From JAGHAJ01 sp964559865 [NCBI: uncultured Synergistota bacterium] (GTDB taxonomy: Bacteria > Synergistota > JAGHAJ01), in the NCBI GenBank assembly GCA_964559865.1, contig CAZLJD010000007.1, positions 1 to 64,000 of the forward strand: a stretch of 64,000 nucleotides of DNA, in the 5' to 3' direction. A program made the translations under genes and the position numbers. The first letter of the stretch is position 1. Each line of letters begins with the position of its first letter. Shown in pieces: positions 17,878-26,043 of the stretch. The notes beneath the pieces are model-generated. The model saw only the letters and a program-made list of their open reading frames with translations, had not been told where the DNA came from and made no database searches.

Positions 17878-18938
17878 ACATACCCCTCCTTTATTTTTAT
17901 GAATTTATCTATGTTTTCCAGAAATACTTTTAGTATCTCTGGATCAAAAGATTTGCCCGATTCTTTTCTCATTATTTCTATAGATTTTGGTATGGAAAAT
18001 GCCGGCTTGTAAATTCTTTTTGTTGTGAGCGCATCAAAAACGTCTGCAATGGCTGAAATTCTGCCAAATATGTGGATTTCTTCCCCTTTTAGGTTGTATG
18101 GATATCCAGAACCATCCCAGCGTTCGTGGTGCTGGAGGGCTATAATTCTACCCGCTTTTAATATTTTATACTTATCTGCGTTGCTCAGAATTTCTCCCCC
18201 TATAACCGTGTGTTTTTTCATTATTTCAAATTCCTCTGGGGTCAAGAAAGATGGCTTTAATAGTATACTGTCAGGTATGCCTATCTTTCCTACATCGTGT
18301 AGTGGAGATGCATTTGTTATCAATTCTATATCATCTCTGGGTAAACCAATCAGCTCTGCAAGTTTTCCGCAGTAGAGACTCATTCTGAGAATGTGGGAAC
18401 CGATTTCAATGTCTCTCTGTTCTGCTGCTTTACCGAGGCGCAGTACGATTTCCCTTTCAGCTTCTTGGGCGAGAGTTAGTGCTTCTCGTAGCTCTTTTGT
18501 GCGTTCTTCCACTTTTCTTTCCATTATGATGTTGATGTTTTTTAGGAGATCGTTGTATTTTTTTATTTCCGCATAGTTAAATACCCTCAACCTCAATTCT
18601 TCTGGATCGAAGGGTTTAAATATAAAATCGGTTGCCCCCATCCTCAAAGCATTCTTTTTTTCATTTATACTGGAGGTTATCACAATGACGGGTATGTGTC
18701 TGTATACCGGGTGGTTTTTTATTCTTTTGAGCATCGTGAAGCCGTCCATGATCGGCATCATAATATCTACAAGGACAATGTCAATGTCCTCACTTTGAAG
18801 TATAGAGAGTCCTTCTTTGCCGTTTGAAGCTTTGAATACCTTTACTTCGGTAAAATTCTCAAACGAGAACTCCACAAACTCCACATTTAAGGGTTCGTCG
18901 TCTACTACGAGCAGGTTTATTTCTTTTTTTCTCTCCAA
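17874..18938 (-). CDS. Response regulator with HD-GYP c-di-GMP phosphodiesterase domain
   Basis: A 354-residue protein. The receiver domain (1-125) has VVDDEP and phosphoacceptor Asp58 in LVDIMMPIMDG, with ITSS and KPF completing the set. A coiled linker (about 130-165) leads to the HD-GYP domain (175-350) with LHDVGKIGIPD (His214, Asp215), LQHHERWDGSGYP (GYP 278-280) and ISAIADVFDALTTKRIYK. It should hydrolyse c-di-GMP when phosphorylated. The start is TTG 18938 with GAGGG about 10 bases upstream. It is the first gene of the REC-HD-GYP/FIST/hybrid kinase operon; a TATAAT sits upstream near 18977 but has no good -35. Confidence 0.92.
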   Translation of the reverse strand: MERKKEINLLVVDDEPLNVEFVEFSFENFTEVKVFKASNGKEGLSILQSEDIDIVLVDIMMPIMDGFTMLKRIKNHPVYRHIPVIVITSSINEKKNALRMGATDFIFKPFDPEELRLRVFNYAEIKKYNDLLKNINIIMERKVEERTKELREALTLAQEAEREIVLRLGKAAEQRDIEIGSHILRMSLYCGKLAELIGLPRDDIELITNASPLHDVGKIGIPDSILLKPSFLTPEEFEIMKKHTVIGGEILSNADKYKILKAGRIIALQHHERWDGSGYPYNLKGEEIHIFGRISAIADVFDALTTKRIYKPAFSIPKSIEIMRKESGKSFDPEILKVFLENIDKFIKIKEGYV

Positions 18939-19014
18939 TATAGCTGTACCCTCACTTTTGTATTGAATCTAATAAATATTATAGCAATAATTGGGCTAAA
19001 AGGAAGGATGTATC

Positions 19015-20304
19015 TTATAGTGATTGGTGATTTCTTTTGAAAACATCGTCCAAGTGATTTAGTATCACTTCATCTGCTATCTCGAGTGCACCTACCTGAC
19101 AGTGTGCTTGTGCACACTCTTTGTTAGTGAAGAGGTAGTACTTCTTGGGTGATTTTAGCCTGTTGTAGAGTTTTCTTGCCTGTCCTTTCATAAATGCGTC
19201 TGCTGAACTGTCTACTATCAGCATTCTGGTCGTTATTTTGTCAACCACACCTTTTACTGTGTACTTCTTTATGGTGAGCATCACATCTGCAGGGCTATTT
19301 ACCCCAAATACAAACATCCCGTTGGTGAAGAACCATCTTACCGTGGTGTCAGTCTTCATAGCTTTGTATATGTACTTGTTGAACATGGGTTTGTTGGTGT
19401 GAAGAAGTTTGATGAGCTTTGGAGGTATGTTTCGATATATGTTCTCTGAAAAGTCGAAAATTCCACCGTCTGCCACGCACACTTTAACTCGGTGTTCAAA
19501 TGCCATTGCTCTCGTTACGAGATACCCTCCCATGCTTATCCCCAGGAGTGCAATCTTTTCCTTGTCCACATCTTTTCGGGACAGAGCATAGTTGACCACT
19601 GGTGTTATCACTTTTTCCCAATCGTATCTGAATGGGAGATGCTGCACTCTTACTACAGCTCCCTGCCCTGGACCTTCGAATATGAGCACATTGTATCCCC
19701 TCTTCCTCGCTGAATATGCGGTTTCAAAGTAGAGCTCCTCTCCTGTACCGTCAAATCCCGTTTGGACTATTAGTAGGGGTGGTTTCGGGAGTTTACTGCT
19801 TCCCTTCACAAAGTAGCCCGGAAGCGTGGTATTTTCATAGGGTATGCTGATAGGTTTTACTCCCGGCATGTAGTGAATGGCGTTTAGGAAACTCTTTCTG
19901 CTTTTTTCCCATGAAACCATTGCTTTCGGTAGGTCTTTCTTTGAATGCATGAAAAAACCTGCTGATCGATAGTAGTTTGATGCTCTCAGGTAAAGCTCTT
20001 TTGCCGACTCTATATGTCCGTTTTGCTCACTTCTCACAGCAGCTTTGAATATCCTGTCTGCAGTTTTCAGCCACTCTTTGTACCAGCTTGTATCGTCGTC
20101 TTCTTTTATCTTTCTTATGGTGGAGATGCATTCACCAATGTCTGCTCCTCCGCTAAATGCGTAGCTCATTGCTCTTACTGCCTGAAATGTGTACTCAGAG
20201 TCGTTAAAGAAGAGTCCATCGTACCAGTTCGATGCCCTGCATACCGGGATTGACACCGTTAATAGCAGACTAAGAGAGAAAAATATAGCCAAAAACCTCT
20301 TCAT
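19015..20304 (-). CDS. Exported alpha/beta hydrolase
   Basis: A 429-residue enzyme with a signal peptide ending near PVCRA. Residues 30-145 form a helical N-terminal region, and the alpha/beta-hydrolase core follows: IVQTGFDGTGEE (oxyanion region), LLGISMGGY with nucleophile Ser257, LIVDSSADAF with the likely Asp, and CAQAHCQVGA with the likely His. The layout resembles FrsA/DUF1100 and 2,6-dihydroxypseudooxynicotine hydrolase-type proteins. Substrate is unknown. It appears to be monocistronic with its own promoter. An exported location, set by the signal peptide, is unusual for that subgroup. Confidence 0.82.
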   Translation of the reverse strand: MKRFLAIFFSLSLLLTVSIPVCRASNWYDGLFFNDSEYTFQAVRAMSYAFSGGADIGECISTIRKIKEDDDTSWYKEWLKTADRIFKAAVRSEQNGHIESAKELYLRASNYYRSAGFFMHSKKDLPKAMVSWEKSRKSFLNAIHYMPGVKPISIPYENTTLPGYFVKGSSKLPKPPLLIVQTGFDGTGEELYFETAYSARKRGYNVLIFEGPGQGAVVRVQHLPFRYDWEKVITPVVNYALSRKDVDKEKIALLGISMGGYLVTRAMAFEHRVKVCVADGGIFDFSENIYRNIPPKLIKLLHTNKPMFNKYIYKAMKTDTTVRWFFTNGMFVFGVNSPADVMLTIKKYTVKGVVDKITTRMLIVDSSADAFMKGQARKLYNRLKSPKKYYLFTNKECAQAHCQVGALEIADEVILNHLDDVFKRNHQSL

Positions 20305-20397
20305 AATACTGAATCCTCCTTCTTTTTTTCAGGACGGGGTTAAAGGGGTGTACCTGAGAGTTAAGTGGTATTTACTATGAGCGTGTCCTTACACACC

Positions 20398-20425
20398 ATC
20401 TTATCATAAAATACCTGTTTGACAA
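20398..20425 (-). promoter_or_regulatory. Promoter of the exported hydrolase gene
   Basis: On the minus strand, TTGTCA (20425-20420) and TAAGAT (20403-20398) are 16 bases apart. It gives a leader of roughly 85 bases before AGGAGG and the ATG at 20304. Confidence 0.5.
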
Positions 20426-20462
20426 TACCTATCTCGGGTTGTGTGTGATAGACTTTCGTATG

Positions 20463-20963
20463 CTACTGCCTTGTTATGCTCACCGAAATCAGGAGACTGA
20501 AGAATGATACAGCCCCTGACCCGAGGGCAAATATTAAGCCGGTCATTGGTTTTGAAAAGTCCATGCAGAGAGATAGTATGTATACGAGCAGAAGCATGGA
20601 TGTTATCATCGTTGGAAAGAAAAACAGAAAGAATTTAATCTCACTCTTTCTGTCGTCCCATATGCGGTGTTTTTTGTGGGTGTTTTTTTCCCCTTTTCTC
20701 GAGAAGTTTTCGTAGAGGTTTATTCCTCCAAGCAGAAACAGTACGGAGGCTGCTATGTAGGAGAATGTATCTCTGTAAGGCATGAGGAGATATCCTATGT
20801 ACCACCCTGTTACCACGAGTACGATGTGAGCCCATATCTCGGATATTATGAGTTTTACATTTGTGCCGTGTTTTGATGCAAGCACTGTAATCGCTGCTAT
20901 GTTGTCAAGCGATATGACCGTTCCTACCATTACCCCCAAGAGTACGAAGCCGATCTCTGTCAT
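20463..20963 (-). CDS. SLDN-motif membrane protein, larger subunit
   Basis: A 166-residue membrane protein with about five hydrophobic helices. It opens MTEIGFVLLGVMVGTVISLDNIAAITVLASKHGTN and continues with an EIWAHIVLV helix, a basic hydrophilic loop (RKGEKNTHKKHR) and two C-terminal helices. The SLDN-type helix recalls the metal-binding helices of MntP/DUF204 and TerC-like transporters, but I cannot assign a family firmly. ATG 20963 is chosen because it overlaps the stop of the preceding gene by 4 bases (ATGA). The upstream extension of the same frame to 21245 is a shadow of that gene. Confidence 0.75.
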   Translation of the reverse strand: MTEIGFVLLGVMVGTVISLDNIAAITVLASKHGTNVKLIISEIWAHIVLVVTGWYIGYLLMPYRDTFSYIAASVLFLLGGINLYENFSRKGEKNTHKKHRIWDDRKSEIKFFLFFFPTMITSMLLLVYILSLCMDFSKPMTGLIFALGSGAVSFFSLLISVSITRQ

Positions 20964-21217
20964 CTCCCCACCAGCTCCCATACTGCTAATCCCCACATAC
21001 AGCTGGTTGCCAAGATTGCAAATAGTTTTGACTCGCCTTCTACCTTGGAGCCAATAAACCATGCAGCTATTATTACACCTATGTGGGAGATCACTTCGCC
21101 CACAAGTATCCACAGGTTTGTTCCGTACACTGAAGTTATTGCTGCTGTACCTGCACTGTTGTCCAGTGAGAATATTACCCCTACCATTATACCGATTAAA
21201 AAGACATTTCTCTTCAT
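20960..21217 (-). CDS. SLDN-motif membrane protein, smaller subunit
   Basis: An 85-residue membrane protein with three helices. It is a close paralogue of the N-terminal half of the next gene product: both share GxMVGxxxSLDNxA, a GTN turn and an E-x2-(S/A)HI helix at the same spacing. The stop is fused with the next start (ATGA), so the two are probably made together and pair into a complex, in the way a transporter of repeated halves could be split. A small-ion transport or export role is inference. It has a strong promoter facing away from the racemase operon. Confidence 0.72.
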   Translation of the reverse strand: MKRNVFLIGIMVGVIFSLDNSAGTAAITSVYGTNLWILVGEVISHIGVIIAAWFIGSKVEGESKLFAILATSCMWGLAVWELVGR

Positions 21218-21248
21218 GATACACTCCTTTTCTTTGACTCTTCAATAG

Positions 21249-21276
21249 ATTATAGGATGCTTTTTGTGGCTGTCAA
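21249..21276 (-). promoter_or_regulatory. Promoter of the SLDN pair
   Basis: On the minus strand, TTGACA (21276-21271) and TATAAT (21254-21249) are both perfect hexamers with a 16-base spacing, about 30 bases before the small-subunit ATG. Confidence 0.75.
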
Positions 21277-21362
21277 TATCTTTATGTCCTTTCGGGCTTG
21301 TGAATGCGTCTTGTGTTTGATAAAATAGTTGTAGTGAATTGATAGTGGGGGATTTGTGTAAC

Positions 21363-21391
21363 TTGACACAAATGTGTGTAGGGAGTATAAT
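21363..21391 (+). promoter_or_regulatory. Promoter of the racemase/transaminase/antiporter operon
   Basis: TTGACA (21363-21368) and TATAAT (21386-21391) have an ideal 17-base spacing. The start would be near 21398, giving a short leader of about 45 bases with AAGGAGGA before the TTG start. The sequence between contains ACACAAATGTGTGT, a small palindrome (ACACA..TGTGT) that could be an operator. Confidence 0.8.
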
Positions 21392-21443
21392 TGATTTTGA
21401 AAACTAACATAAATTGTTGAAAATACACTAAGGAGGAGATGTC

Positions 21444-22517
21444 TTGTTCCCCAAACTTAGAATAAGCCTTCCTGCGATAGCACACAATGTAAGGGAAATT
21501 GTATCTCGCGCGGAAGGAGTAGGCGTTGAAGTAGTTGGAGTGGTGAAGGGGTGTTCGGCACAACCTGAAGTGGCATCCGTGTTTCTGGAGAACGGGTTTA
21601 GGTGGATAGGAGATTCCAGAATTTTGAACTTCAAGAGGTTGATAGATGCTGGGATTCGTTCCGACTTTCTCCTTTTAAGGATTCCGATGCTTTCCGAACT
21701 GAAAGATGTTGTATCCATGACTACTGCAACGCTTGTCTCTGAAGTAGCGACCATAAAGCGTCTTTCTGAGGTAGCGTTGTCGATGGGAAAGGTTTACGAT
21801 GTAATCGTGATGGTAGATGTGGGTGACCTGAGAGAGGGTGTGTTGCCGAAGGACATTGAAGACTTCATGAAGGAGGTGCGCTCTTACCGGGGTGTTCGGA
21901 TAGCTGGGGTGGGTACGAATCTGAACTGTTACGGTGCCGTTCTTCCTACGGTGGAGAATTTATCTCTCCTTGTCGATGTGGGCAATAGAGCAAGGAGGAT
22001 AGTCGGGGGAGACGAATTCGTCATTTCTGCAGGTGGGACGGGTACCCTGAAGTTACTTGAAGATGGCACTCTACCCGAAGGTGTAAATCAATTGAGGATA
22101 GGAGAAGCTGTGCTCCTTGGCGTTGATACCCCTCACCAGAGAAAGGTGCCTTATCTGAGACAAGACGCTTTCTCTCTTATGGCAGAAGTCGTGGAGGTAA
22201 AGGTAAAACCGTCTGTCCCTATAGGTAAGCAGAGTGTTGATGCGTTCGGCAAGCTACCGCACTTTGAGGATAGAGGGTTGAGAAGAAGAGCCATAGTTGC
22301 CATTGGAAGGCAGGATGTAATCGTGGACCTACTTTACCCTGTAGATGAAGGTATAGAAGTGCTTGGGGCAAGTAGCGACCACACGATACTCGATGTCACA
22401 GATGCTCACCGTGAAATTTCTGTCGGTGATATTGTTGAGTTTAATGTCGGATACGGTGCTATGCTTTTGGCTACCACTTCTCCTTATGTGGAGAAGGAAA
22501 TAGTAAAAACAGGCTGA
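21444..22517 (+). CDS. Ornithine racemase-like PLP enzyme (alanine racemase fold)
   Basis: A 357-residue fold-type III PLP enzyme. The Schiff-base lysine is Lys35 in VVGVVKG. Strong family landmarks are GDSRILNFKRL, LLLRIPMLSE, MVDVGDLREG, GVGTNLNCYG, SAGGTGTLKLL, RIGEAVLLG and the C-terminal VGRQD-type (here AIGRQDV) and LGASSDHTILDVTD blocks. These match the ornithine racemase group used in clostridial ornithine fermentation. The start is TTG 21444, with AAGGAGGA 6 bases ahead; the ATG at 21439 is out of frame. Neighbours suggest it feeds a diamino acid racemate or D-isomer into a catabolic route; lysine is an alternative substrate. Confidence 0.85.
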   Translation: MFPKLRISLPAIAHNVREIVSRAEGVGVEVVGVVKGCSAQPEVASVFLENGFRWIGDSRILNFKRLIDAGIRSDFLLLRIPMLSELKDVVSMTTATLVSEVATIKRLSEVALSMGKVYDVIVMVDVGDLREGVLPKDIEDFMKEVRSYRGVRIAGVGTNLNCYGAVLPTVENLSLLVDVGNRARRIVGGDEFVISAGGTGTLKLLEDGTLPEGVNQLRIGEAVLLGVDTPHQRKVPYLRQDAFSLMAEVVEVKVKPSVPIGKQSVDAFGKLPHFEDRGLRRRAIVAIGRQDVIVDLLYPVDEGIEVLGASSDHTILDVTDAHREISVGDIVEFNVGYGAMLLATTSPYVEKEIVKTG

Positions 22518-22531
22518 CGGGAGGCGATGTT

Positions 22532-23860
22532 ATGGCAGTTAAGTGGGAAGTAAGTGCTGACAAGGTTCTGGATGTGCTCGGGGAGTACATGTTAGTTGAT
22601 GGTTTTCCTATAGTGCTCGATCTTGAGAGGAGTCAGGGTAGTTATATAGTAGATGCGAGAACAGGAGAGAAATTTCTCGATTTTTATACATTTTTTGCGT
22701 CATCTCCCTTTGGGTGTAATCATCCGAAGATGGCAAACGACGAGTTTAAGGAGAAGATATTCAGAGCAGCGGTCAACAAGGTAGCCAACTCTGACATATA
22801 CACTCTTGAGATGGCGGAGTTCGTTAATACCTTTATGAGAGTTGCAGCTCCTCCGAACCACAGACACCTGTTTTTGATAGATGGTGGGGCACTTGCAGTT
22901 GAAAATGCGTTGAAGGTGGCTTTTGACTGGAAGGTGAGGAAAAACTTTAAGAAAGGGTATAAAGAGGAGAAGGGACACAAGGTTATACACTTCCGTCAGG
23001 CATTTCACGGAAGGTCTGGTTATACTATGTCCCTTACGAATACGGCTGATCCAAGGAAGTATATGTACTTCCCTAAGTTTGATTGGCCCAGGGTTTTGAA
23101 TCCGAAGATCGTGTGGCCACTTGAGGAACACCTTGAAGAAGTCGTTGCTGCAGAGAAGGAGAGTATAAAGCAGATAAAGGAGGCGATTGCGTCTAATCCT
23201 GACGACATAGCGGCTATTATAATAGAAACTATACAGGGAGAGGGTGGAGACAACCACTTCAGACCAGAGTTTCTTAAAGCCCTCAGGGAGATAGCTGACG
23301 AAGAAGATGTAATGTTGATATTTGACGAAGTGCAATGTGGTATGGGTATCACTGGTAAGATGTGGGCCTTCCAGAATTACGGAGTGGAACCCGATATTAT
23401 AGTCTTTGGTAAGAAGTCGCAGGTGTGTGGAATACTGGTTAACGACAGAGTTGATGAGGTAGAGAATAACTGCTTTAAGGAGTCCAGCAGAATAAATTCC
23501 ACCTGGGGTGGTAATATATGTGATATGGTGCGTTCGGCTAAGATACTTCAGATTATAGAGGAAGATAGGGTTTTGGAACATGTTAACCAGGTAGCACCTG
23601 TCCTGCACAAGGGGCTGCTTGAAATACAGAAGGAGTTTCCAGATAGGGTCTCTAATGTGAGATATCTGGGATTGATGGCCGCATTCGATCTTGCGTCTGC
23701 TGAGCTGAGGGACAAACTCAGAAATAGGTTGTTTGACAACCACATACTGGTTTTGGCTTCAGGTGAGAAGGGGGTGAGATTCCGTCCGTCGCTTGTTGTG
23801 AAGGAAGAGGAACTTTTGGAGGGTTTGGAAGGTATAAGAAAGGCTTTAAGGGAATTGTAG
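22532..23860 (+). CDS. lat: L-lysine 6-transaminase
   Basis: A 442-residue class III aminotransferase moving the epsilon-amino group of lysine to 2-oxoglutarate. Features typical of the Lat family: LDLERSQGSYIVDA, FLDFYTFFASSPFGCNHPKM, IDGGALAVENALK, FHGRSGYTMSLTNT, IIIETIQGEGGDNHFR, FDEVQCGMGITGKMW, and the PLP lysine in VFGKKSQVCG (near 294). Length is as expected for the family. It lies 14 bases after the racemase gene and shares its promoter. With that partner, a terminal-amino transamination of ornithine or of a D-isomer should also be considered. Confidence 0.9.
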   Translation: MAVKWEVSADKVLDVLGEYMLVDGFPIVLDLERSQGSYIVDARTGEKFLDFYTFFASSPFGCNHPKMANDEFKEKIFRAAVNKVANSDIYTLEMAEFVNTFMRVAAPPNHRHLFLIDGGALAVENALKVAFDWKVRKNFKKGYKEEKGHKVIHFRQAFHGRSGYTMSLTNTADPRKYMYFPKFDWPRVLNPKIVWPLEEHLEEVVAAEKESIKQIKEAIASNPDDIAAIIIETIQGEGGDNHFRPEFLKALREIADEEDVMLIFDEVQCGMGITGKMWAFQNYGVEPDIIVFGKKSQVCGILVNDRVDEVENNCFKESSRINSTWGGNICDMVRSAKILQIIEEDRVLEHVNQVAPVLHKGLLEIQKEFPDRVSNVRYLGLMAAFDLASAELRDKLRNRLFDNHILVLASGEKGVRFRPSLVVKEEELLEGLEGIRKALREL

Positions 23861-23869
23861 GCTTTGTTT

Positions 23870-23895
23870 CCTCCCGGTAATCTCTTGCCGGGAGG
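23870..23895 (+). promoter_or_regulatory. Intercistronic hairpin before the NhaC gene
   Basis: A perfect 8-base stem CCTCCCGG (23870-23877) / CCGGGAGG (23888-23895) with a 10-base loop. The following sequence (TATACTTTTA) is only weakly T-rich, so it may partly terminate or protect the upstream mRNA and set lower antiporter expression. Confidence 0.5.
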
Positions 23896-23926
23896 TATAC
23901 TTTTAATGTAGGGAGGGGTGTGAAGG

Positions 23927-25630
23927 ATGTCAGGTCGACGGTTGGATAGGTTGTGGAGTGTGTTTGTGCTTGCAGGTCTGGTTGTTCTGCTTTTTTCAGA
24001 TGCTGCGTGGGCTGCTGAAGCAAAGAAGACGGTTAGCTACGGTTGGCTTTCATTGTTACCGCCTCTTGTGGCTATAGCGCTGGCTTTTATAACCAAGGAA
24101 GTGTTGCTCTCTTTGTTTGTTGGTGTGTGGATTGGTGCCACTATACTTAATGGATGGAATCCGTGGTCTGGGTTTTTCCGTTCTTTTGACCACTATGTTT
24201 TGCGCTCTATAGTTCCAAAGGACGGGGATACATGGGATGCAGCAGTTATTATATTCTCCCTTTCACTTGCAGGCATGGCAGGGGTTGTAAACAGAAGCGG
24301 TGGTGCTCTTGCTATAGCAAGGGCTTTGGCAAAGAAGGCAAAAGGGGTTCGTGGAGGTCAGTTCTTTACATGGTTAATGGGGTTGATTATATTCTTTGAC
24401 GACTATGCAAATACCCTTATTGTTGGAACGACGCTTCGTCCACTTACTGACAGATTAAGAATATCCCGTGAAAAGCTCTCTTTTATCGTTGATGCTACTG
24501 CGGCACCTGTGGCGAGTTGGGCTATCATATCCACATGGGTAGGTTATGAGGTCGGTTTGATAAGCAAGGCGTTTAAGTCTGCCGGTATTCACGGAAACGC
24601 TTATCTTGCGTTTATCAACACGATACCGTTTAGGTTCTATTCCCTTGGTATGGTCTTTATGGTGCTGATGATTGCGCTGCTCGTCAGAGACTACGGCCCT
24701 ATGTATAAGGCAGAAGTCAGGGCAAGAACTACAGGGAAGGTCCTGAGAGACGGTGCAGTGCCACTGTCTTCAGATGAACTTACCAAGATAGGCGTTACCG
24801 ATGAATCGAAGCAGAGGGCACTGAATGCGTGGATACCTATATTGACGATGATAATAGCCACTTTCGTGGGTTTGTGGTACAACGGTGGTGGTATGAGCAA
24901 GCCGTTTACCTTTGCTGGTATCAGAGAGGCTCTTGGCGACGCTGACTCTTCTATAGTATTGATATGGGCGTCTTTCTTGTCCTCTGCTGTTGCTATAGTT
25001 ATGACTTCTGCACAGGGCGTACTGAAACTCAGAGATGCAGTTGACGCGTGGGTTGGCGGTGCAAGAAGCTTAATGATTGCTATGATGATACTGGTTCTGG
25101 CATGGTCGATAGGTTCTATATGCGACGATATGGGAACGGCAAAGTATGTTGTTTCCATAGCAAAAGGGATTGTTTCACCTAACCTCGTTCCCACGATAAT
25201 ATTCCTTGTGGCTATGGTGATCTCTTTCTCCACTGGGACATCTTGGGGGACGATGGCTATACTCATGCCTATAGCAGTCCCTCTGGCACACACCCTTGGT
25301 GCACCTCTTTATGCGTCTATGGGTGCCGTTCTTACGGGCGGTGTGTTTGGAGACCACTGTTCACCGATATCTGATACCACTATAATGTCCTCTATGGCAT
25401 CTGGTTGTGACCATATAGACCATGTGGACACGCAGCTACCATATTCGGTGTCTGCAGCTATTGTTGCGATAATCCTTGGTTATCTGCCGGCAGGTTATGG
25501 TATGGGAGCGGGGATTTCACTCCTGTTGGTTTACCTTGGCATATACCTCGTTGTCAGGTTCCTTGGAAAGAGAACCGACTATGCGTCCCTTGGAGTGGAC
25601 TACACGCCTGACCTTGAGATGCACAAGTAG
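23927..25630 (+). CDS. NhaC-family Na+/H+ antiporter-like transporter
   Basis: A 567-residue polytopic protein, ten or more helices, with an N-terminal signal-like segment. It has the NhaC/ArsB superfamily look: FVGVWIGATILNGWNPWSG, IFFDDYANTLIVG with paired Asp, ATAAPVASWAIISTW, the mirror segment SICDDMGTAKYV, FSTGTSWGTMAI and GDHCSPISDTTIMSS. The DDYAN and GDHCSPISDTT motifs are hallmarks. In this operon the true solute could be an amino acid or its product exchanged for sodium, since many NhaC-like proteins in amino acid fermenters are such exchangers; that is inference. GGGAGGGG precedes ATG 23927. Confidence 0.88.
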   Translation: MSGRRLDRLWSVFVLAGLVVLLFSDAAWAAEAKKTVSYGWLSLLPPLVAIALAFITKEVLLSLFVGVWIGATILNGWNPWSGFFRSFDHYVLRSIVPKDGDTWDAAVIIFSLSLAGMAGVVNRSGGALAIARALAKKAKGVRGGQFFTWLMGLIIFFDDYANTLIVGTTLRPLTDRLRISREKLSFIVDATAAPVASWAIISTWVGYEVGLISKAFKSAGIHGNAYLAFINTIPFRFYSLGMVFMVLMIALLVRDYGPMYKAEVRARTTGKVLRDGAVPLSSDELTKIGVTDESKQRALNAWIPILTMIIATFVGLWYNGGGMSKPFTFAGIREALGDADSSIVLIWASFLSSAVAIVMTSAQGVLKLRDAVDAWVGGARSLMIAMMILVLAWSIGSICDDMGTAKYVVSIAKGIVSPNLVPTIIFLVAMVISFSTGTSWGTMAILMPIAVPLAHTLGAPLYASMGAVLTGGVFGDHCSPISDTTIMSSMASGCDHIDHVDTQLPYSVSAAIVAIILGYLPAGYGMGAGISLLLVYLGIYLVVRFLGKRTDYASLGVDYTPDLEMHK

Positions 25631-25641
25631 TTTTGTTTGTA

Positions 25642-26043
25642 ATGAGAGTCGAGGAGGTTAGAAGGCACCCTTTGTGGGTGCTGGTGATGTGGACGATTAT
25701 TTCTGTGATGCTGATAGCAGGGGCTTTCCTTAAAGGGGAGCCTCTGCTGTTTGTCATTGGGTTAATGGGCCTCTTCGTAGGGACGAGCAAGTCAACCCTC
25801 GAAATTCTTGACGATGGACTACAGGTCACTCACAGATACTTCGAACTGCTGAAGTTAAGGAGTTTCTATCCATTTAAAGAGTTGAGGTATATCTCTGTTT
25901 ATCCCTATGGGAGGGATAACCTCTTTGTCGTTGAAATGTGGTGGAAGGGGTTCAGAGGCAGGAAAATTCTACTCCCGCAGGATAAAGCAGACAATCTCGT
26001 TGACAGACTACGCATGCAGGAAGGTGTTATCGTCAGAGAGTAA
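25642..26043 (+). CDS. Small membrane protein with PH-like domain
   Basis: A 133-residue protein. Two hydrophobic segments (WVLVMWTIISVMLIAGAF, LLFVIGLMGLFVG) are followed by a cytoplasmic beta-rich part (LEILDDGLQVTHRYFEL...SFYPFKELRYISVYPYGRDNLFVVEMWW). The two-helix plus bacterial PH layout resembles DUF304-like proteins. Function unknown. ATG 25642 is chosen; no good ribosome binding site is visible, but it lies 11 bases after the antiporter gene and may be coupled to it. Its 3' end overlaps the converging CPBP gene by 11 bases. Confidence 0.65.
   Translation: MRVEEVRRHPLWVLVMWTIISVMLIAGAFLKGEPLLFVIGLMGLFVGTSKSTLEILDDGLQVTHRYFELLKLRSFYPFKELRYISVYPYGRDNLFVVEMWWKGFRGRKILLPQDKADNLVDRLRMQEGVIVRE

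Noticed and set aside
20463-21245. A single 260-residue minus-strand protein over the SLDN region
   Set aside because: Its first 95 residues are a frame shadow of the 85-residue gene at 20960-21217, which has a signal-like start, membrane helices and an ATGA coupling; the upstream part of the long frame is polar and lacks family-like sequence.
21392-21443. Lysine riboswitch before the racemase/transaminase operon
   Set aside because: The leader is only about 45 bases, far too short for the lysine aptamer, and no terminator is present.
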